From Clostridia bacterium (GTDB taxonomy: Bacteria; Bacillota; DSM-521; Neomoorellales; Neomoorellaceae), in contig JASUSX010000031.1 of NCBI GenBank assembly GCA_030445875.1, positions 1 through 12,450 of the forward strand: a stretch of DNA of 12,450 nt, in the 5' to 3' direction. Positions within the stretch are counted from its first letter, which is position 1. Every line of letters begins with the position of its first letter. Both the position numbers and the translations under genes were made by a program. Under the pieces are notes generated by a model. It ran no database searches, was not told where the DNA came from, and saw only the letters and a list, made by a program, of their open reading frames with translations. This document shows positions 1 to 9,965 of the stretch, one piece after another.

Positions 1-31
1 GGAAAATTACTTGCGGGAGGGGAAAAAATGA
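1..31 (+). CDS. Possible last codons of an upstream gene (partial)
   Basis: A reading frame open from the left edge gives E-N-Y-L-R-E-G-K-K and stops at TGA 29-31. That stop overlaps the purB ATG in an ATGA arrangement, the same junction seen at purS/purQ and purM/purN. In the B. subtilis order the gene before purB would be purK or purE, so this may be the tail of one of those. Nine codons are far too few to identify a family, and the frame could be open by chance. The ATGA overlap is the main support. Confidence 0.3.
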   Translation, partial: ENYLREGKK

Positions 32-1323
32 TTGAGCGCTATACCCTGCCGGAAATGGGTAAGATCTGGGCACCGGAGCATAAATTCCGCACCTGGCTGG
101 CTATCGAGATCTACGCCTGCGAGGCCTGGGCCGAGCTGGGCCGGATTCCACCGGCCGCCCTGGAAGAGATCAGGGCTAAAGCTGGTTTTGACGTTGACCG
201 CATCGATGCCATCGAAGCTACCACCCGCCACGATGTTCTGGCTTTTCTTACCGCTGTAGCCGAAAAGGTAGGCGACGCCTCCAAATATATTCACCTGGGC
301 ATGACTTCCTCCGATGTCCTGGACACGGCCCTGGCCGTCCAGATGCGCGACGCCGCCGACCTGCTTTTGCAGCGCCTGCGGGACCTGCGGACCGAGCTGG
401 TCCAGAAGGCCAGGCAGCACAAATACACCCTGATGATCGGCCGTACCCACGGCGTCCACGCCGAGCCCACCACCTTTGGCCTCAAGATGGCCCTCTGGGT
501 GCTGGAGGTAGACCGGAACCTGACACGCCTGGAGCAGGCGCGGGAGATGATCAGCGTGGGCAAGATCTCCGGGGCCGTCGGCACCTTCGCCAACGTCAAC
601 CCCCGGGTGGAGGAGCACGTCTGCCGCCGCCTGGGCCTGCAGCCGGCCACTGTTTCCACCCAGATTATCCAGCGCGACCGTCACGCCCAGTACCTGACCA
701 CCCTGGCCGTTATCGGCAGTTCCCTGGAAAAGATGGCTACGGAGATCCGCAACCTGCAGCGCACCGATATTCTCGAAGTAGAGGAACCCTTCGCAAAAGG
801 CCAGAAGGGCTCCTCGGCCATGCCCCACAAGCGCAACCCCATCATGTGCGAGCGGGTGGCTGGCCTGGCGCGGGTGCTGCGGGGTAACGCCCTGGCGGCC
901 CTGGAGAACGTCGCCCTCTGGCACGAGCGCGACCTCACCCATTCCTCCGTCGAGCGGGTTATTATCCCCGATAGCACCATCCTCCTGGATTACATGCTGG
1001 CTAAATTCACTGCCATTATCGCCGGCCTGAACGTCTACCCGGAGAACATGCGCCGGAACCTCGAGGCCACCCATGGCCTGGTCTTTTCCCAGCGCCTGCT
1101 CCTAGCCCTGGTGAACAAAGGTGTTTTGCGGGAGACGGCCTACACCTGGGTGCAGCGTAACGCTATGCAGGCCTGGCAGAGCCACCAGCCCTTCAAGGAC
1201 CTGATCTTAAAGGATCAGGATATTACCGGCCACCTGAATAGCAGGGAGATTGAAGCCCTGTTTGATTACGACTACCACCTGCGCCATGTGGATTACATCT
1301 ACCGCCGCGCGGGATTGGAATAA
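28..1323 (+). CDS. purB: Adenylosuccinate lyase PurB
   Basis: PurB cleaves SAICAR to AICAR plus fumarate in the IMP branch and adenylosuccinate to AMP plus fumarate in the AMP branch, so it acts twice in cytoplasmic purine synthesis. The 431-residue product has the usual length and belongs to the fumarase/aspartase superfamily. Visible motifs are TRHDV (66-70), TSSDVLDT (93-100), RTHG with the catalytic-type His (139-142), and the superfamily signature loop [11 protein letters not shown] (261-271) with the catalytic serine. The ATG at 28 is preceded by GGGAGGGG (15-22) at normal spacing. Its stop codon overlaps the AAGGAGG site of purC, 14 bases away. The protein is intact with no missing motif. 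Confidence 0.97.
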   Translation: MIERYTLPEMGKIWAPEHKFRTWLAIEIYACEAWAELGRIPPAALEEIRAKAGFDVDRIDAIEATTRHDVLAFLTAVAEKVGDASKYIHLGMTSSDVLDTALAVQMRDAADLLLQRLRDLRTELVQKARQHKYTLMIGRTHGVHAEPTTFGLKMALWVLEVDRNLTRLEQAREMISVGKISGAVGTFANVNPRVEEHVCRRLGLQPATVSTQIIQRDRHAQYLTTLAVIGSSLEKMATEIRNLQRTDILEVEEPFAKGQKGSSAMPHKRNPIMCERVAGLARVLRGNALAALENVALWHERDLTHSSVERVIIPDSTILLDYMLAKFTAIIAGLNVYPENMRRNLEATHGLVFSQRLLLALVNKGVLRETAYTWVQRNAMQAWQSHQPFKDLILKDQDITGHLNSREIEALFDYDYHLRHVDYIYRRAGLE

Positions 1324-1337
1324 GGAGGACTATAGCA

Positions 1338-2054
1338 ATGCCTGCCAAAGGCGAACTGCTCTATGAAGGTAAAGCCAAGCGGGTCTACCGGACCGCGGAA
1401 CCAGACCAGTACCTGGTAGAGTTCAAAGACGACGCCACGGCCTTTGATGGCCTGAAAAAGGGTACCATCACCCGTAAAGGGGAGATTAACGCCCGGCTGT
1501 CAGCCTTGTTTTTCCAGAAGCTTTCCCGCCAGGGTATACCCACCCATTTTATTGAACAGGTGGGACCCAGGGAACTCCTGGTCCGGGCTGTCGAGATTAT
1601 CCCGGTAGAAGTGGTGGCCCGCAATGTGGCTGCCGGCAGCCTGGCCAAACGCCTGGGCCTGGAAGAAGGGACGAGCCTGAAGCGCCCGGTGCTGGAGTTC
1701 TACTATAAATCCGATGCCCTCCACGACCCTATGATCAATAACTACCATATCGCCGCTCTGGAGCTGGCTACCGACACCCAGGTTAAAGAAATGGAGAGCT
1801 ATGCCTGGAAGATCAACACCATCCTGACGGAGTTCCTTAAGCCGGCCAACCTGGTCCTGGTGGATTTCAAACTGGAGTTTGGCCTTTTCCACGGCCATGT
1901 CCTGCTAGCCGATGAGATCTCCCCTGATACCTGCCGCTTCTGGGACCGCACCAGCATGGAGAAGCTGGATAAGGACCGCTTCCGCCGCGACCTGGGCGGC
2001 GTAGAGGACGCCTATGAAGAAGTTTTGCACCGGGTGGAGGGGCTGCCTGCGTAA
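1338..2054 (+). CDS. purC: SAICAR synthetase PurC
   Basis: Phosphoribosylaminoimidazole-succinocarboxamide synthase joins CAIR and aspartate with ATP to make SAICAR, the substrate of the preceding gene product PurB. At 238 residues it is the standard single-domain bacterial form. Visible motifs are the N-terminal YEGKAKRVY nucleotide-binding strand (9-17), signature 1 [14 protein letters not shown] (88-101), signature 2 LVDFKLEFG (174-182) and [12 protein letters not shown] (192-203). The start is fixed by AAGGAGG (1322-1328), 9 bases ahead of ATG 1338. A 31-base gap separates it from purS. Nothing is truncated. Confidence 0.97.
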   Translation: MPAKGELLYEGKAKRVYRTAEPDQYLVEFKDDATAFDGLKKGTITRKGEINARLSALFFQKLSRQGIPTHFIEQVGPRELLVRAVEIIPVEVVARNVAAGSLAKRLGLEEGTSLKRPVLEFYYKSDALHDPMINNYHIAALELATDTQVKEMESYAWKINTILTEFLKPANLVLVDFKLEFGLFHGHVLLADEISPDTCRFWDRTSMEKLDKDRFRRDLGGVEDAYEEVLHRVEGLPA

Positions 2055-2085
2055 GGCTTAAATCTATTTTTGGAGGGTATAACCC

Positions 2086-2361
2086 ATGTTACTGGCCAGG
2101 ATTTACGTCACCTTTAAGCCCGGTGTCCTGGACCCCCAGGGCGAAGCCGTAGCGGGCGGTCTCAAAGCCATGGGCTACGGGGGCATAACCTCGGTGCGCG
2201 TCGGTAAGTACCTGGAAGTACAGCTGGATCTGGACGACCGGGACAGGGCCGGGCAACAGGTAGAGGAAATGTGCCGGCGCTTGCTGGCCAACCCGGTAAT
2301 CGAGGAGTACCGTTATACCCTGGAGGAGCCTGCCGGCGCGTCTAGGGAGGCAAGACCATGA
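2086..2361 (+). CDS. purS: FGAM synthase subunit PurS
   Basis: PurS is the small structural subunit of phosphoribosylformylglycinamidine synthase. It bridges the glutaminase PurQ and the synthetase PurL and is needed for ammonia transfer between them. The 91-residue product is slightly longer than the usual 80-85 because of a short polar C-terminal tail. The N-terminal strand [16 protein letters not shown] (4-19) carries the conserved K-P-G-V-x-D-P-x-G pattern. The ATG has GGAGGG (2072-2077) 8 bases upstream. Its TGA overlaps the purQ ATG by four bases (ATGA), which suggests translational coupling of the two subunits. No catalytic residues are expected in this protein. Confidence 0.95.
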   Translation: MLLARIYVTFKPGVLDPQGEAVAGGLKAMGYGGITSVRVGKYLEVQLDLDDRDRAGQQVEEMCRRLLANPVIEEYRYTLEEPAGASREARP

Positions 2362-3068
2362 AGTTCGGCGTTATCGTCTTCCCCGGTTCCAATTGCGACC
2401 AGGACGTCTACCATGCCATAGGTAGTGTCCTGTGCCAGCCGATAGATTCCCTCTGGCATGGCGCTACCGACGTTAGCGGCTACGACTGCCTGGTGCTCCC
2501 CGGCGGCTTTTCCTACGGCGACTACCTGCGCGCCGGGGCTATAGCCCGCTTTGCCCCCATTATGCCGGCGGTCATCGACTTCGCCCGCGCTGGCGGCCTG
2601 GTTTTAGGCATCTGCAATGGCTTCCAGATCCTCCTGGAGGCCGGCCTCCTGCCTGGCGCCATGCGGCGCAACGACTGCCTCCAGTTCCGCTGCCAGTGGA
2701 CCTACCTGAAAGTAGAGAATAACACCACCCCCTTTACAGGCCGCTTCCACGCCGGCCAGGTCCTGCGCGTACCCATCGCCCACGGTGAGGGCAACTACTA
2801 CGCTGACGCAGAGACCCTGGCCGAACTGGAAAGGAAGCACCAGGTGGTCTTCCGCTACTGCACCCCGACGGGGGAAGTGACGCCGGCGGCCAACCCCAAC
2901 GGTTCGGTGGGCAACATCGCCGGCATTATCAATCAGGAGGGCAATATCCTGGGCCTGATGCCCCACCCGGAACGTTGCGCCGAGGAAATCCTGGGGGGGA
3001 CCGATGGGCGGGAGCTTTTTGCTTCCCTGGTTGACTGGTGGCAGAGGGGGGATTGCCTTGGAGCCTGA
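2358..3068 (+). CDS. purQ: FGAM synthase glutaminase subunit PurQ
   Basis: PurQ is the class I glutamine amidotransferase subunit that releases ammonia from glutamine for FGAM synthesis by PurL. The 236-residue protein shows the full triad: nucleophile Cys86 in GICNGFQ (84-90), and His203 and Glu205 in MPHPER (201-206). The N-terminal FPGSNCDQD (8-16), [14 protein letters not shown] (47-60) and AHGEGNYY (141-148) are typical of the PurQ branch rather than of other glutaminases. AGGGAGG (2344-2350) lies 7 bases before the ATG, inside the end of purS. The 3' end overlaps the preferred purL start by 11 bases, so purS, purQ and purL are translationally linked. Confidence 0.97.
   Translation: MKFGVIVFPGSNCDQDVYHAIGSVLCQPIDSLWHGATDVSGYDCLVLPGGFSYGDYLRAGAIARFAPIMPAVIDFARAGGLVLGICNGFQILLEAGLLPGAMRRNDCLQFRCQWTYLKVENNTTPFTGRFHAGQVLRVPIAHGEGNYYADAETLAELERKHQVVFRYCTPTGEVTPAANPNGSVGNIAGIINQEGNILGLMPHPERCAEEILGGTDGRELFASLVDWWQRGDCLGA
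3043..3060 (+). promoter_or_regulatory. Ribosome binding site that sets the purL TTG start
   Basis: AGAGGGGGG at 3043-3051 sits 6 bases upstream of TTG 3058, inside the last codons of purQ. Translation from this TTG gives [11 protein letters not shown], a normal PurL beginning. The in-frame ATG at 3004 has only a G-run with very short spacing and would add 18 residues of non-PurL-like sequence. Confidence 0.75.
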
Positions 3069-5259
3069 AGTTTACCGGCAGATGGGCCTGACGGACACTG
3101 AGTTTGAGAAGATTAAGGAGATCCTGGGCCGGGCACCCAACTATGTGGAAGTGGGCCTGTTTGCCGTCATGTGGTCAGAGCACTGCGGCTACAAACACTC
3201 CCGGCCGGTTTTGCAGCTCTTGCCCACCGAGGCCCCCTGGGTCCTTCAAGGGCCGGGGGAAAACGCCGGTATTATCGACATCGGCGATGGCCAGGCGGTG
3301 GTCTTTAAGATCGAAAGCCACAACCACCCCTCGGCTATTGAACCCTTCCAGGGGGCGGCCACCGGGGTAGGGGGCATTGTGCGCGACATCTTTGCCATGG
3401 GTGCGCGGCCCATCGCCATCCTGGATTCCCTGCGCTTCGGCCCCCTGGATGACCCGCGCAACCGCTACCTCATGCAGGGTGTGGTGGCCGGCATCGCCTT
3501 TTACGGCAACTGCCTGGGCCTGCCCACCGTGGCGGGCGAGGTCTACTTTGATCCATCTTACAGCGGTAACCCCCTGGTCAACGCCATGGCTGTAGGTATT
3601 ATCGACCAGAAGGACATTCGCCGCGGCCATGCTGCCGGGGTGGGCAATGCCGCCATGCTGGTAGGCGCCCGCACCGGCCGCGACGGTATCCACGGTGCCA
3701 CCTTTGCCTCTGAGGAGCTGGGCGAGGCCTCTGAGGAACGCCGGCCCTCCGTCCAGGTGGGAGACCCCTTCCGGGAGAAACTCCTCATCGAAGCCTGCCT
3801 GGATATTATTAAAGAAGACTTAATTATTGGTATGCAGGATATGGGTGCTGCCGGCCTTACCAGCTCCTCCTGCGAAATGGCGGCCCGGGCCGGTACGGGC
3901 ATGGAGATCGACGTCGCCCTGGTGCCGCGGCGGGAGGAGGGGATGACTGCCTACGAGGTCCTGCTGTCGGAATCCCAGGAGCGGATGCTCCTGGTGCCGA
4001 AGCAGGGTGCTGAGGCAAGGATCAAGGCCATCTGCCAGCACTGGGGCCTGGAAGCGGTGATTATTGGCCGGGTGACCGGGGACGGCTTCCTGCGCATCAA
4101 AGAGGGCGGGCAAGTGGTGGCCGCGGTGCCGGCCCGGGCCTTAACGGATCAGTGTCCGGTCTACCAGGTGGAACGCCGCCTGCCCTTCTACCTGGACGAC
4201 CTCCAGAACCGGGATTTAAGCCGACTGCCGGAGCCGGCGGATTACGGCCAGGTGCTGCGGCGGCTGCTGGCCTCCCCTAACCTGGCTAGCAAGGAGTGGG
4301 TATACCGCCAGTACGACTACATGGTGCGTACGGACACGGTGGCCGGGCCGGGGGGTGACGCCGCCGTCCTGCGCGTCAAGGGGACCGGCAAAGGCCTGGC
4401 CCTGACGGTGGACGGTAACGGCCGCTACTCCTACCTGGACCCGGAAGCAGGGGGGGCCATTGCCGTGGCCGAAGCGGCGCGCAACCTCTCCTGCGTGGGC
4501 GCCCGGCCCCTGGGGATTACCGACTGCCTAAACTTCGGCAACCCGGAGAAACCGGAGGTAGCCTGGCAGTTTTACCAGGCCGTTACCGGTATGAGCCGCG
4601 CCTGCCGGGTGTTGCAAACGCCGGTGACCGGGGGCAACGTGAGCTTTTATAACGAAACCGAGGGTGAGGCCATCTACCCCACCCCGGTTGTAGGTATGGT
4701 GGGCCTCATTCCTGATATTGAAAAACGTTGCGGTATGGGCTGGGGGCAGGAGGGGGATGTCCTTATCCTCGTGGGTGTAACCCTGCCGGAAATAGGTGGT
4801 AGCGAGTACCTGGCTGTGGTCCACGGCCTGGTGGCCGGCCGGCCGCCCTCCTTAAACCTGGAACGGGAAGCAGCCGTCCAGGAAACGGTGCGGCAGGCCA
4901 TAGCCAGCGGGCTGGTGACGGCTGCCCACGACTGCGCCGAGGGGGGCCTGGCCGTGGCCCTGGCCGAAAGCGCCCTGGCCGGGACTGTAGGAGCCGTGGT
5001 CGAACTGGCAGGCGACCTGCGGCCGGATTATCTTCTTTTCAGCGAAAGCCAGTCGCGGGTGGTACTGGCTGTACCGCCGGCGGCCAGGGAAAGGGTCCTG
5101 GCCCTGGCCCGGGAGAAGGGCGTACCGGCAGCGGTCATCGGCCGCTGCGGGGGCGAGCAACTTATAGTAAAAATAAATGGCTGCCCCATGTTTAACCTGG
5201 GACGGGGGGAGATGGAGCAAATATGGCGACAGAGCATACCGGCGCTGATGGCGCGGTGA
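3058..5259 (+). CDS. purL: FGAM synthase synthetase subunit PurL (short form)
   Basis: PurL is the ATP-dependent synthetase that converts FGAR to FGAM using ammonia delivered by PurQ through the PurS-bridged complex. From TTG 3058 the product is 733 residues. This is the short type, without the N-terminal extension and fused glutaminase of the large proteobacterial enzyme, in agreement with separate purS and purQ. Motifs numbered from this start are [10 protein letters not shown] (39-48) with the catalytic-type His42, PGENAG (66-71), ESHNHP (86-91), GVGGIVRDI (103-111), [10 protein letters not shown] (258-267), SESQERML (304-311), GPGGDAAVL (430-438) and GGNVSFYNE (525-533). A second SESQSR near the C-terminus reflects the internal duplication of the PurM-like fold. 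The reading frame overlaps purF by 37 bases. Confidence 0.96.
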   Translation: MEPEVYRQMGLTDTEFEKIKEILGRAPNYVEVGLFAVMWSEHCGYKHSRPVLQLLPTEAPWVLQGPGENAGIIDIGDGQAVVFKIESHNHPSAIEPFQGAATGVGGIVRDIFAMGARPIAILDSLRFGPLDDPRNRYLMQGVVAGIAFYGNCLGLPTVAGEVYFDPSYSGNPLVNAMAVGIIDQKDIRRGHAAGVGNAAMLVGARTGRDGIHGATFASEELGEASEERRPSVQVGDPFREKLLIEACLDIIKEDLIIGMQDMGAAGLTSSSCEMAARAGTGMEIDVALVPRREEGMTAYEVLLSESQERMLLVPKQGAEARIKAICQHWGLEAVIIGRVTGDGFLRIKEGGQVVAAVPARALTDQCPVYQVERRLPFYLDDLQNRDLSRLPEPADYGQVLRRLLASPNLASKEWVYRQYDYMVRTDTVAGPGGDAAVLRVKGTGKGLALTVDGNGRYSYLDPEAGGAIAVAEAARNLSCVGARPLGITDCLNFGNPEKPEVAWQFYQAVTGMSRACRVLQTPVTGGNVSFYNETEGEAIYPTPVVGMVGLIPDIEKRCGMGWGQEGDVLILVGVTLPEIGGSEYLAVVHGLVAGRPPSLNLEREAAVQETVRQAIASGLVTAAHDCAEGGLAVALAESALAGTVGAVVELAGDLRPDYLLFSESQSRVVLAVPPAARERVLALAREKGVPAAVIGRCGGEQLIVKINGCPMFNLGRGEMEQIWRQSIPALMAR

Positions 5260-6656
5260 GGAAGTGGCATGAAGAGTGCGGCATCTTTGGTATCTACGCC
5301 CCGGGTAAGGATGTGGCGCGCCTCACCTATTACGGCCTTTTCGCCCTGCAGCACCGCGGCCAGGAGAGCGCCGGCATCGCCGTGGCCGATGGCCGCCACA
5401 TTGCTGTGCATAAGGGTATGGGCCTGGTGGCCGAGGTCTTTAACCAGGAAAACCTGCAGTCCCTGGCGGGGGAGGTGGCCATCGGCCACGTACGCTACTC
5501 CACCACCGGGGCGAGTTCCCTGGTCAACGCCCAGCCCCTGGTATTTCGCTACCGCCGGGGGATGGTGGCCATCGCCCATAACGGTAACCTGACCAACGCC
5601 ACTAAGCTGCGGCATGAGCTGGGGGCCAGCGGCTCCATTTTCCAATCCTCTACTGACAGCGAGGTCATAGTCAACCTTATCGCCCGTTATAGCCAGGAGC
5701 ACGTCGAGGACGCCCTGCGCCGCTGCCAGGATAAGATGGAGGGCGCCTATTCCCTGGTGGTCATGACTGAGGATAAGCTCCTGGGGGTCCGTGACCCCTT
5801 TGGTGTGCGGCCCCTGTGCCTGGGGCAAATGGACGGCGCCCTGATCCTGGCCTCCGAGTCCTGCGCCCTGGATACGTTAGGAGTGGAATTCATCCGGGAT
5901 ATTGAGCCGGGGGAGATTGTCGTCATCGACGGCCAGGGGGTACGTTCCCTTCAGGGGCGGCGGGCGGCCCACAGCGCCCATTGCATCTTCGAATACGTCT
6001 ACTTCGCCCGGCCTGACAGCACCCTGGACGGCGAGACCGTCAACCTGGTACGGCGGGAGCTGGGCCGTAACCTCGCCCGGGAACACCGCGTGGCGGCTGA
6101 TTTAGTCACCCCGGTGCCGGACTCCGGCATCGCCGCCGCTGCCGGTTACGCCGAGGTGGCGGGCCTGCCTTTTATCGAAGGGTTGATGAAAAACCGCTAC
6201 GTAGGCCGCACCTTCATCCAGCCTACCCAGGAGATGCGTGACCTGGGCGTGCGTCTGAAACTTAACCCTATCAAGGCCATCCTGAAGGATAAACGGGTAG
6301 TTATCATCGACGACTCCATCGTCCGGGGTACCACCAGCCGGCGGATCGTCGAGATGCTACGCCAGGCCGGGGTAAGGGAGGTCCACCTGCTGGTGGCTTC
6401 ACCACCGGTCCTGCACCCCTGTTATTATGGTATTGATACCAGCGCCCGGGGAGAACTCATAGCTGCCCAGTATAACCTGGCGGACATCCGCCGCCACGTC
6501 GGCGCCGACAGTCTCCATTACTTGAGCCACGAGGGCCTTTTTAGCTCCGTAGCCAGGGGGGCGGAGAACTTCTGCGCCGCATGTTTCACCGGCCGCTACC
6601 CCATACCTATCCCCGCCCCGGAGGAAGCGACGAAGTATAGCCTGGGAGGTCGATAG
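5223..6656 (+). CDS. purF: Amidophosphoribosyltransferase PurF
   Basis: PurF catalyses the committed step, PRPP plus glutamine to phosphoribosylamine, and is the usual target of feedback inhibition by purine nucleotides. The 477-residue protein has an N-terminal glutaminase domain and a C-terminal phosphoribosyltransferase domain. The nucleophile is Cys19 in EECGIFGIY, so the first 18 residues are a likely propeptide removed by autocleavage. The PRPP loop is [13 protein letters not shown] (359-371). Cys254, Cys400, Cys451 and Cys454 (the last two as FCAACF) match the four 4Fe-4S ligands of the B. subtilis-type enzyme. ATG 5223 has GGAG (5214-5217) 5 bases upstream. A GTG at 5256 would give a 7-residue propeptide but has a poorer site. 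The gene overlaps the end of purL by 37 bases. Confidence 0.97.
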   Translation: MATEHTGADGAVRKWHEECGIFGIYAPGKDVARLTYYGLFALQHRGQESAGIAVADGRHIAVHKGMGLVAEVFNQENLQSLAGEVAIGHVRYSTTGASSLVNAQPLVFRYRRGMVAIAHNGNLTNATKLRHELGASGSIFQSSTDSEVIVNLIARYSQEHVEDALRRCQDKMEGAYSLVVMTEDKLLGVRDPFGVRPLCLGQMDGALILASESCALDTLGVEFIRDIEPGEIVVIDGQGVRSLQGRRAAHSAHCIFEYVYFARPDSTLDGETVNLVRRELGRNLAREHRVAADLVTPVPDSGIAAAAGYAEVAGLPFIEGLMKNRYVGRTFIQPTQEMRDLGVRLKLNPIKAILKDKRVVIIDDSIVRGTTSRRIVEMLRQAGVREVHLLVASPPVLHPCYYGIDTSARGELIAAQYNLADIRRHVGADSLHYLSHEGLFSSVARGAENFCAACFTGRYPIPIPAPEEATKYSLGGR

Positions 6657-6657
6657 G

Positions 6658-7716
6658 GTGTCTGGTATTACCTACGCGGCCGCCGGCGTAGACATCGCCG
6701 CCGGGAACCGCGCCGTGGATTTGATGCGGGAACATGTGCGCCGCACCCACCGCCCGGGGGTCCTGGGCGATTTGGGCGGTTTCGGCGGCCTCTTTGCCCT
6801 GGAACCGGGCCGCTACCGGCAACCGGTGCTGGTGGCTGGAACCGACGGGGTAGGGACGAAACTCAAAATAGCTTTCTTAATGGACCGTCACGACACCATC
6901 GGCATCGACGCCGTGGCCATGTGCGTCAACGACATCCTGGTCCAGGGCGCCGAGCCCCTTTTCTTCCTGGACTACCTGGCGGTGGGAAAGATGGTGCCGG
7001 AAAAGGTGGCCCAAATCGTCGCCGGGGTGGCCGCGGGGTGCCGCCAGGCCGGCTGCGCCCTCATCGGTGGTGAGACGGCCGAGATGCCCGGTTTTTACCC
7101 GCCGGACGAATACGACCTGGCCGGTTTTGCCGTCGGTGTCGTGGAGCGGGAGGAGCTCCTGGACGGGAGCCGCCTCCGGCCCGGGCAGGTAGTCCTGGGC
7201 CTGGCCTCCAGCGGCCTGCATTCCAATGGCTTTTCCCTGGTACGGCGGGTTTTATTGGCAGAGGCCGGTTATTCCCTGGAACGGGAACTGCCGGAAACAG
7301 GCCGCGCCCTGGGGGAAGAACTCCTGGAACCGACGCGGATTTACGTAGCCAGTCTTTTACCCCTGCTGCAACAAGGACTGATCAAGGGCCTGGCCCACAT
7401 CACCGGCGGCGGGCTTATCGAGAACCCGCCCCGTATCCTGCCGGGGGGCTTAAGCCTGCGCATAGAGCGGCCAAGCTGGCCGGTGCCACCAATCTTCCAG
7501 CTTATCCAGGAGGCCGGTGGAATAACGGAGGTAGAGATGTACCGCACCTTCAACATGGGGCTAGGTATGCTGGCGGTGGTGGAAGCCGGCGACGCCGATA
7601 AGGTGAAGGAACTATTAGCTCGTTCAGGGGAGCAGGTGTTTATCCTTGGGGAAGTTATCCCCGGCCAGCGGGAAGTAAAGTTCGAGCCAGGGTTAAAAGG
7701 GGAGGGGAAAGCATGA
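6658..7716 (+). CDS. purM: AIR synthetase PurM
   Basis: Phosphoribosylformylglycinamidine cyclo-ligase closes the imidazole ring, converting FGAM and ATP to AIR. The 352-residue protein carries the PurM-family landmarks: [15 protein letters not shown] (59-73) for ATP binding, [17 protein letters not shown] (84-100), [11 protein letters not shown] (137-147), [13 protein letters not shown] (184-196) and [13 protein letters not shown] (247-259). Translation starts at GTG 6658, one base after the purF stop codon, with GGGAGG (6644-6649) 8 bases ahead. The end overlaps purN by ATGA. It has the same fold as each half of PurL and uses the product of the PurSQL complex. Confidence 0.97.
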   Translation: MSGITYAAAGVDIAAGNRAVDLMREHVRRTHRPGVLGDLGGFGGLFALEPGRYRQPVLVAGTDGVGTKLKIAFLMDRHDTIGIDAVAMCVNDILVQGAEPLFFLDYLAVGKMVPEKVAQIVAGVAAGCRQAGCALIGGETAEMPGFYPPDEYDLAGFAVGVVEREELLDGSRLRPGQVVLGLASSGLHSNGFSLVRRVLLAEAGYSLERELPETGRALGEELLEPTRIYVASLLPLLQQGLIKGLAHITGGGLIENPPRILPGGLSLRIERPSWPVPPIFQLIQEAGGITEVEMYRTFNMGLGMLAVVEAGDADKVKELLARSGEQVFILGEVIPGQREVKFEPGLKGEGKA

Positions 7717-8336
7717 GCGTATCACCCTTACCCATCGGCATCCTGGTTTCCGGGCGGGGGAGCAATATGGAAGCCATCGCCGCAGCCATAGCTAGGGGAG
7801 AGGTGCCCGCCCGTATCCAGGTAGTAGTGAGCGACCGGCCGGGGGCCTGCGCCCTGGATCTGGCCCGGCAACGGGGGTTGAAGGCCATGGCCCTGGAACC
7901 CCGGGCGTACCCCACGCGCCAGGCTTACGACCTGGCCCTGGCGGCGGCCTTGGAGCGGGAAGGGGTAGAACTGGTCGTCCTGGCCGGTTTTATGCGGCTC
8001 CTCAGCCAGGATTTTCTGGACCGCTTTCCCGGGCGGGTCATCAATATTCACCCGGCTTTATTGCCGTCTTTCCCGGGGATTGATGCCCAGCGCCAGGCCC
8101 TGGAGTACGGTGTCAAGTACTCCGGCTGCACCGTCCACTTCGTCGACGCCGGCACTGATACGGGCCCTATCATCGCCCAGGCGGTGGTGCCGGTTCGCGA
8201 TGACGATACCCCGGAGACGCTGGCGGCCCGCATCCTGGTGGAGGAACACCGCCTCTATCCCCAGGTGATCAAGTGGATCGCCGAGGGCCGGATGGAATTC
8301 CAGGGCCGCCGGGTCAGGGTACGGCCTGGGAGCTAA
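7713..8336 (+). CDS. purN: GAR formyltransferase PurN
   Basis: PurN transfers the formyl group of 10-formyltetrahydrofolate to glycinamide ribonucleotide. The 207-residue product has the family length. [10 protein letters not shown] (13-22) binds the substrate phosphate. The catalytic trio appears as Asn111 and His113 in [12 protein letters not shown] (111-122) and Asp149 in DAGTDTGPI (145-153). The ATG overlaps the purM stop (ATGA) and follows a strong AGGGGAGGGG (7698-7707). It is folate-dependent, unlike the formate-using PurT. If the host is an acetogen, the folate would come from the methyl branch of the Wood-Ljungdahl pathway (inference). The purN stop codon lies two bases before the base of a predicted RNA structure that leads to purH. 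Confidence 0.96.
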   Translation: MSVSPLPIGILVSGRGSNMEAIAAAIARGEVPARIQVVVSDRPGACALDLARQRGLKAMALEPRAYPTRQAYDLALAAALEREGVELVVLAGFMRLLSQDFLDRFPGRVINIHPALLPSFPGIDAQRQALEYGVKYSGCTVHFVDAGTDTGPIIAQAVVPVRDDDTPETLAARILVEEHRLYPQVIKWIAEGRMEFQGRRVRVRPGS

Positions 8337-8338
8337 TG

Positions 8339-8412
8339 CCCTCGCTGCGAAGCAGGAAAATATGGCTGAACAGTATGGTGGGGGCATATCCCCACCAAAT
8401 TTTCCGAGGGAG
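8339..8412 (+). ncRNA. Candidate structured RNA between purN and purH that masks the purH ribosome binding site
   Basis: By eye, the gap folds into four contiguous helices. P1 pairs CCCTCG (8339-8344) with CGAGGG (8405-8410). P2 is a small hairpin CTGC-gaa-GCAG (8345-8355). P3 pairs GAAAAT (8356-8361) with ATTTTC (8399-8404). P4 is TGGTGGGG-gcatat-CCCCACCA (8376-8397). P1, P2 and P3 abut with no unpaired base between them. The 3' strand of P1 is the GAGGG of the purH ribosome binding site, so the folded form should block purH initiation. P1 starts two bases after the purN stop, so a terminating ribosome would probably open it. P4 followed by AAATTTT could instead act as a weak terminator or attenuator. 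I see no match to the ZTP or tetrahydrofolate riboswitch consensus. Confidence 0.5.
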
Positions 8413-8423
8413 TGATTTTACAT

Positions 8424-9965
8424 ATGCCCAAAAGAGCGCTGCTCAGCGTTTCCGACAAAACAGGCCTGATAGAATTCGCCCGGGGCCTCACGGACCTGGG
8501 ATGGGAACTCGTATCCACCGGCGGCACTGCTCGCGCGTTAACGGAAGCCGGCCTGCCCGTGACCGAAGTGGCGACCGTCACCGGTTTCCCGGAGATCCTG
8601 GACGGCCGGGTGAAGACCCTCCACCCGAAAATCCACGGCGGCATCCTCGCCCGGCCGACGCGGGAACACCAGGAACAGCTGCAAGAGCAGGGTATCCAGA
8701 CCATTGACCTGGTGGTAGTCAACCTCTACCCCTTCCGGGAAACAATCGCCCGACCCGGGGTAACCCCGGAAGAGGCCATTGAAAATATCGACATCGGCGG
8801 CCCTTCCATGGTACGGGCGGCGGCCAAGAACAACGAACGGGTGGCGGTAGTCGTCGACCCGGCGAGCTACGGCGAGGTGCTGGCTGAGTTGCAGGAGCAG
8901 GGGGAAATCGGTCCCGCCACCCGGCGGCGCCTGGCGGCAGCCGCCTTTGCCCACACCGCGGCCTACGACGCCGCCATTGCCGCCTACTTCCAGCGCCTCC
9001 TTCGCAATGAAGAACCATTCCCGGCGAGTTTCGTCCTGAGCGGGGAAAAGGTCCAGGACCTCCGTTACGGCGAAAACCCCCACCAGGGGGCCGCTTTCTA
9101 CCGCCTGCCCGCCCCGCCACCTGGCAGTCTGGCCGGAGCGCGTCAGCTCCAGGGCAAGGAGCTTTCCTACAACAACCTCATGGACCTGGACGCTGCCTGG
9201 AACCTGGCCGGTGATTTTGAGGAACCAGTGGTAGCTATCATCAAGCACACCAACCCCTGCGGGGTGGCGCGGGGGGAAACCCCTGCTGCTGCCTACCGCC
9301 GCGCCTACGCCGCTGACCCCGTTTCCGCTTTCGGCGGTATTGTCGCCTGTAACCGGCCGGTGGACGGGGAAATGGCGCGGGAGATGGTGGAGATTTTCCT
9401 GGAGGCAGTCATCGCCCCGGCCTTTACCCCCGAAGCCCTGGAGATATTAAGGAGCAAGCCCAATATGCGCCTGCTGGCCGCCGGGGAGAGGGCTACCCAT
9501 CGCGACCGGGAATACCTGGTCCGGCCCGTCAGCGGCGGCTTCCTGGTCCAAGAACCTGATCTTCAGGTCCTTGACCCAGCCCGCCTCAAGGTGGTAACGG
9601 TCCGGCAACCTGCAGCCAGGGAAAGGGAAGACCTGCTCTTTGCCTGGCGGGTGGTCAAACACGTCAAGTCCAACGCCATCGTGGTGGCTCAAGACGGCGT
9701 CACCCTGGGGATAGGTGCTGGCCAGATGAACCGCGTCGGGGCGGCGCGCATCGCCCTGGAGCAGGCCGGCGCCCGGGCTAAAGGGGCTGTTCTGGCCTCC
9801 GATGCCTTCTTCCCCTTTGGCGATACGGTAGCCCTGGCTGCGGCGGCCGGCATCACGGCCATCATCCAGCCCGGCGGATCCTTGCGTGACGAGGAGTCCA
9901 TTAAGGCCGCCGACGCCGCCGGTATGGCCATGGTCTTTACCGGCGTCCGTCACTTCCGGCACTAA
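8424..9965 (+). CDS. purH: Bifunctional AICAR transformylase / IMP cyclohydrolase PurH
   Basis: PurH catalyses the last two steps to IMP: formylation of AICAR with 10-formyl-THF, then ring closure. From ATG 8424 it has 513 residues, the normal length. The N-terminal MGS-like cyclohydrolase domain shows [13 protein letters not shown] (7-19), STGGTA (31-36), [12 protein letters not shown] (64-75) and [14 protein letters not shown] (123-136). The C-terminal transformylase domain shows [12 protein letters not shown] (215-226), the catalytic Lys274-His275 in KHTNPCG, KSNAIV (415-420) and SDAFFPFGD (459-467). GTG 8412 is also in frame but lies inside the GAGGGAG ribosome binding site (8406-8412), so ATG 8424, which gives [14 protein letters not shown], is preferred. 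It ends in tandem TAA TAA and is followed by an 87-base gap. Confidence 0.97.
   Translation: MPKRALLSVSDKTGLIEFARGLTDLGWELVSTGGTARALTEAGLPVTEVATVTGFPEILDGRVKTLHPKIHGGILARPTREHQEQLQEQGIQTIDLVVVNLYPFRETIARPGVTPEEAIENIDIGGPSMVRAAAKNNERVAVVVDPASYGEVLAELQEQGEIGPATRRRLAAAAFAHTAAYDAAIAAYFQRLLRNEEPFPASFVLSGEKVQDLRYGENPHQGAAFYRLPAPPPGSLAGARQLQGKELSYNNLMDLDAAWNLAGDFEEPVVAIIKHTNPCGVARGETPAAAYRRAYAADPVSAFGGIVACNRPVDGEMAREMVEIFLEAVIAPAFTPEALEILRSKPNMRLLAAGERATHRDREYLVRPVSGGFLVQEPDLQVLDPARLKVVTVRQPAAREREDLLFAWRVVKHVKSNAIVVAQDGVTLGIGAGQMNRVGAARIALEQAGARAKGAVLASDAFFPFGDTVALAAAAGITAIIQPGGSLRDEESIKAADAAGMAMVFTGVRHFRH

Noticed and set aside
7..1074. 355-codon open frame on the - strand opposite purB
   Set aside because: It is a shadow of G+C-rich codon bias. 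It lies wholly antisense to a complete PurB with all family motifs, and its translation has no recognisable domain and is Gly/Gln-rich.
3004..3057. Upstream ATG start for purL
   Set aside because: It would add 18 residues not typical of PurL and increase overlap with purQ. TTG 3058 has a much better placed ribosome binding site.
5028..5828. 266-codon - strand frame across the purL-purF junction
   Set aside because: It is antisense to two well-supported genes, and its low-complexity translation fits no family.
8412..8423. GTG start for purH
   Set aside because: The GTG lies inside the GAGGGAG ribosome binding site itself. ATG 8424 gives the usual PurH N-terminus.
8337..8423. ZTP (pfl) or tetrahydrofolate riboswitch before purH
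   Set aside because: The conserved core elements I know for these classes, such as the CCGCCUGGGCA-like 3' segment of the ZTP switch, are not present.
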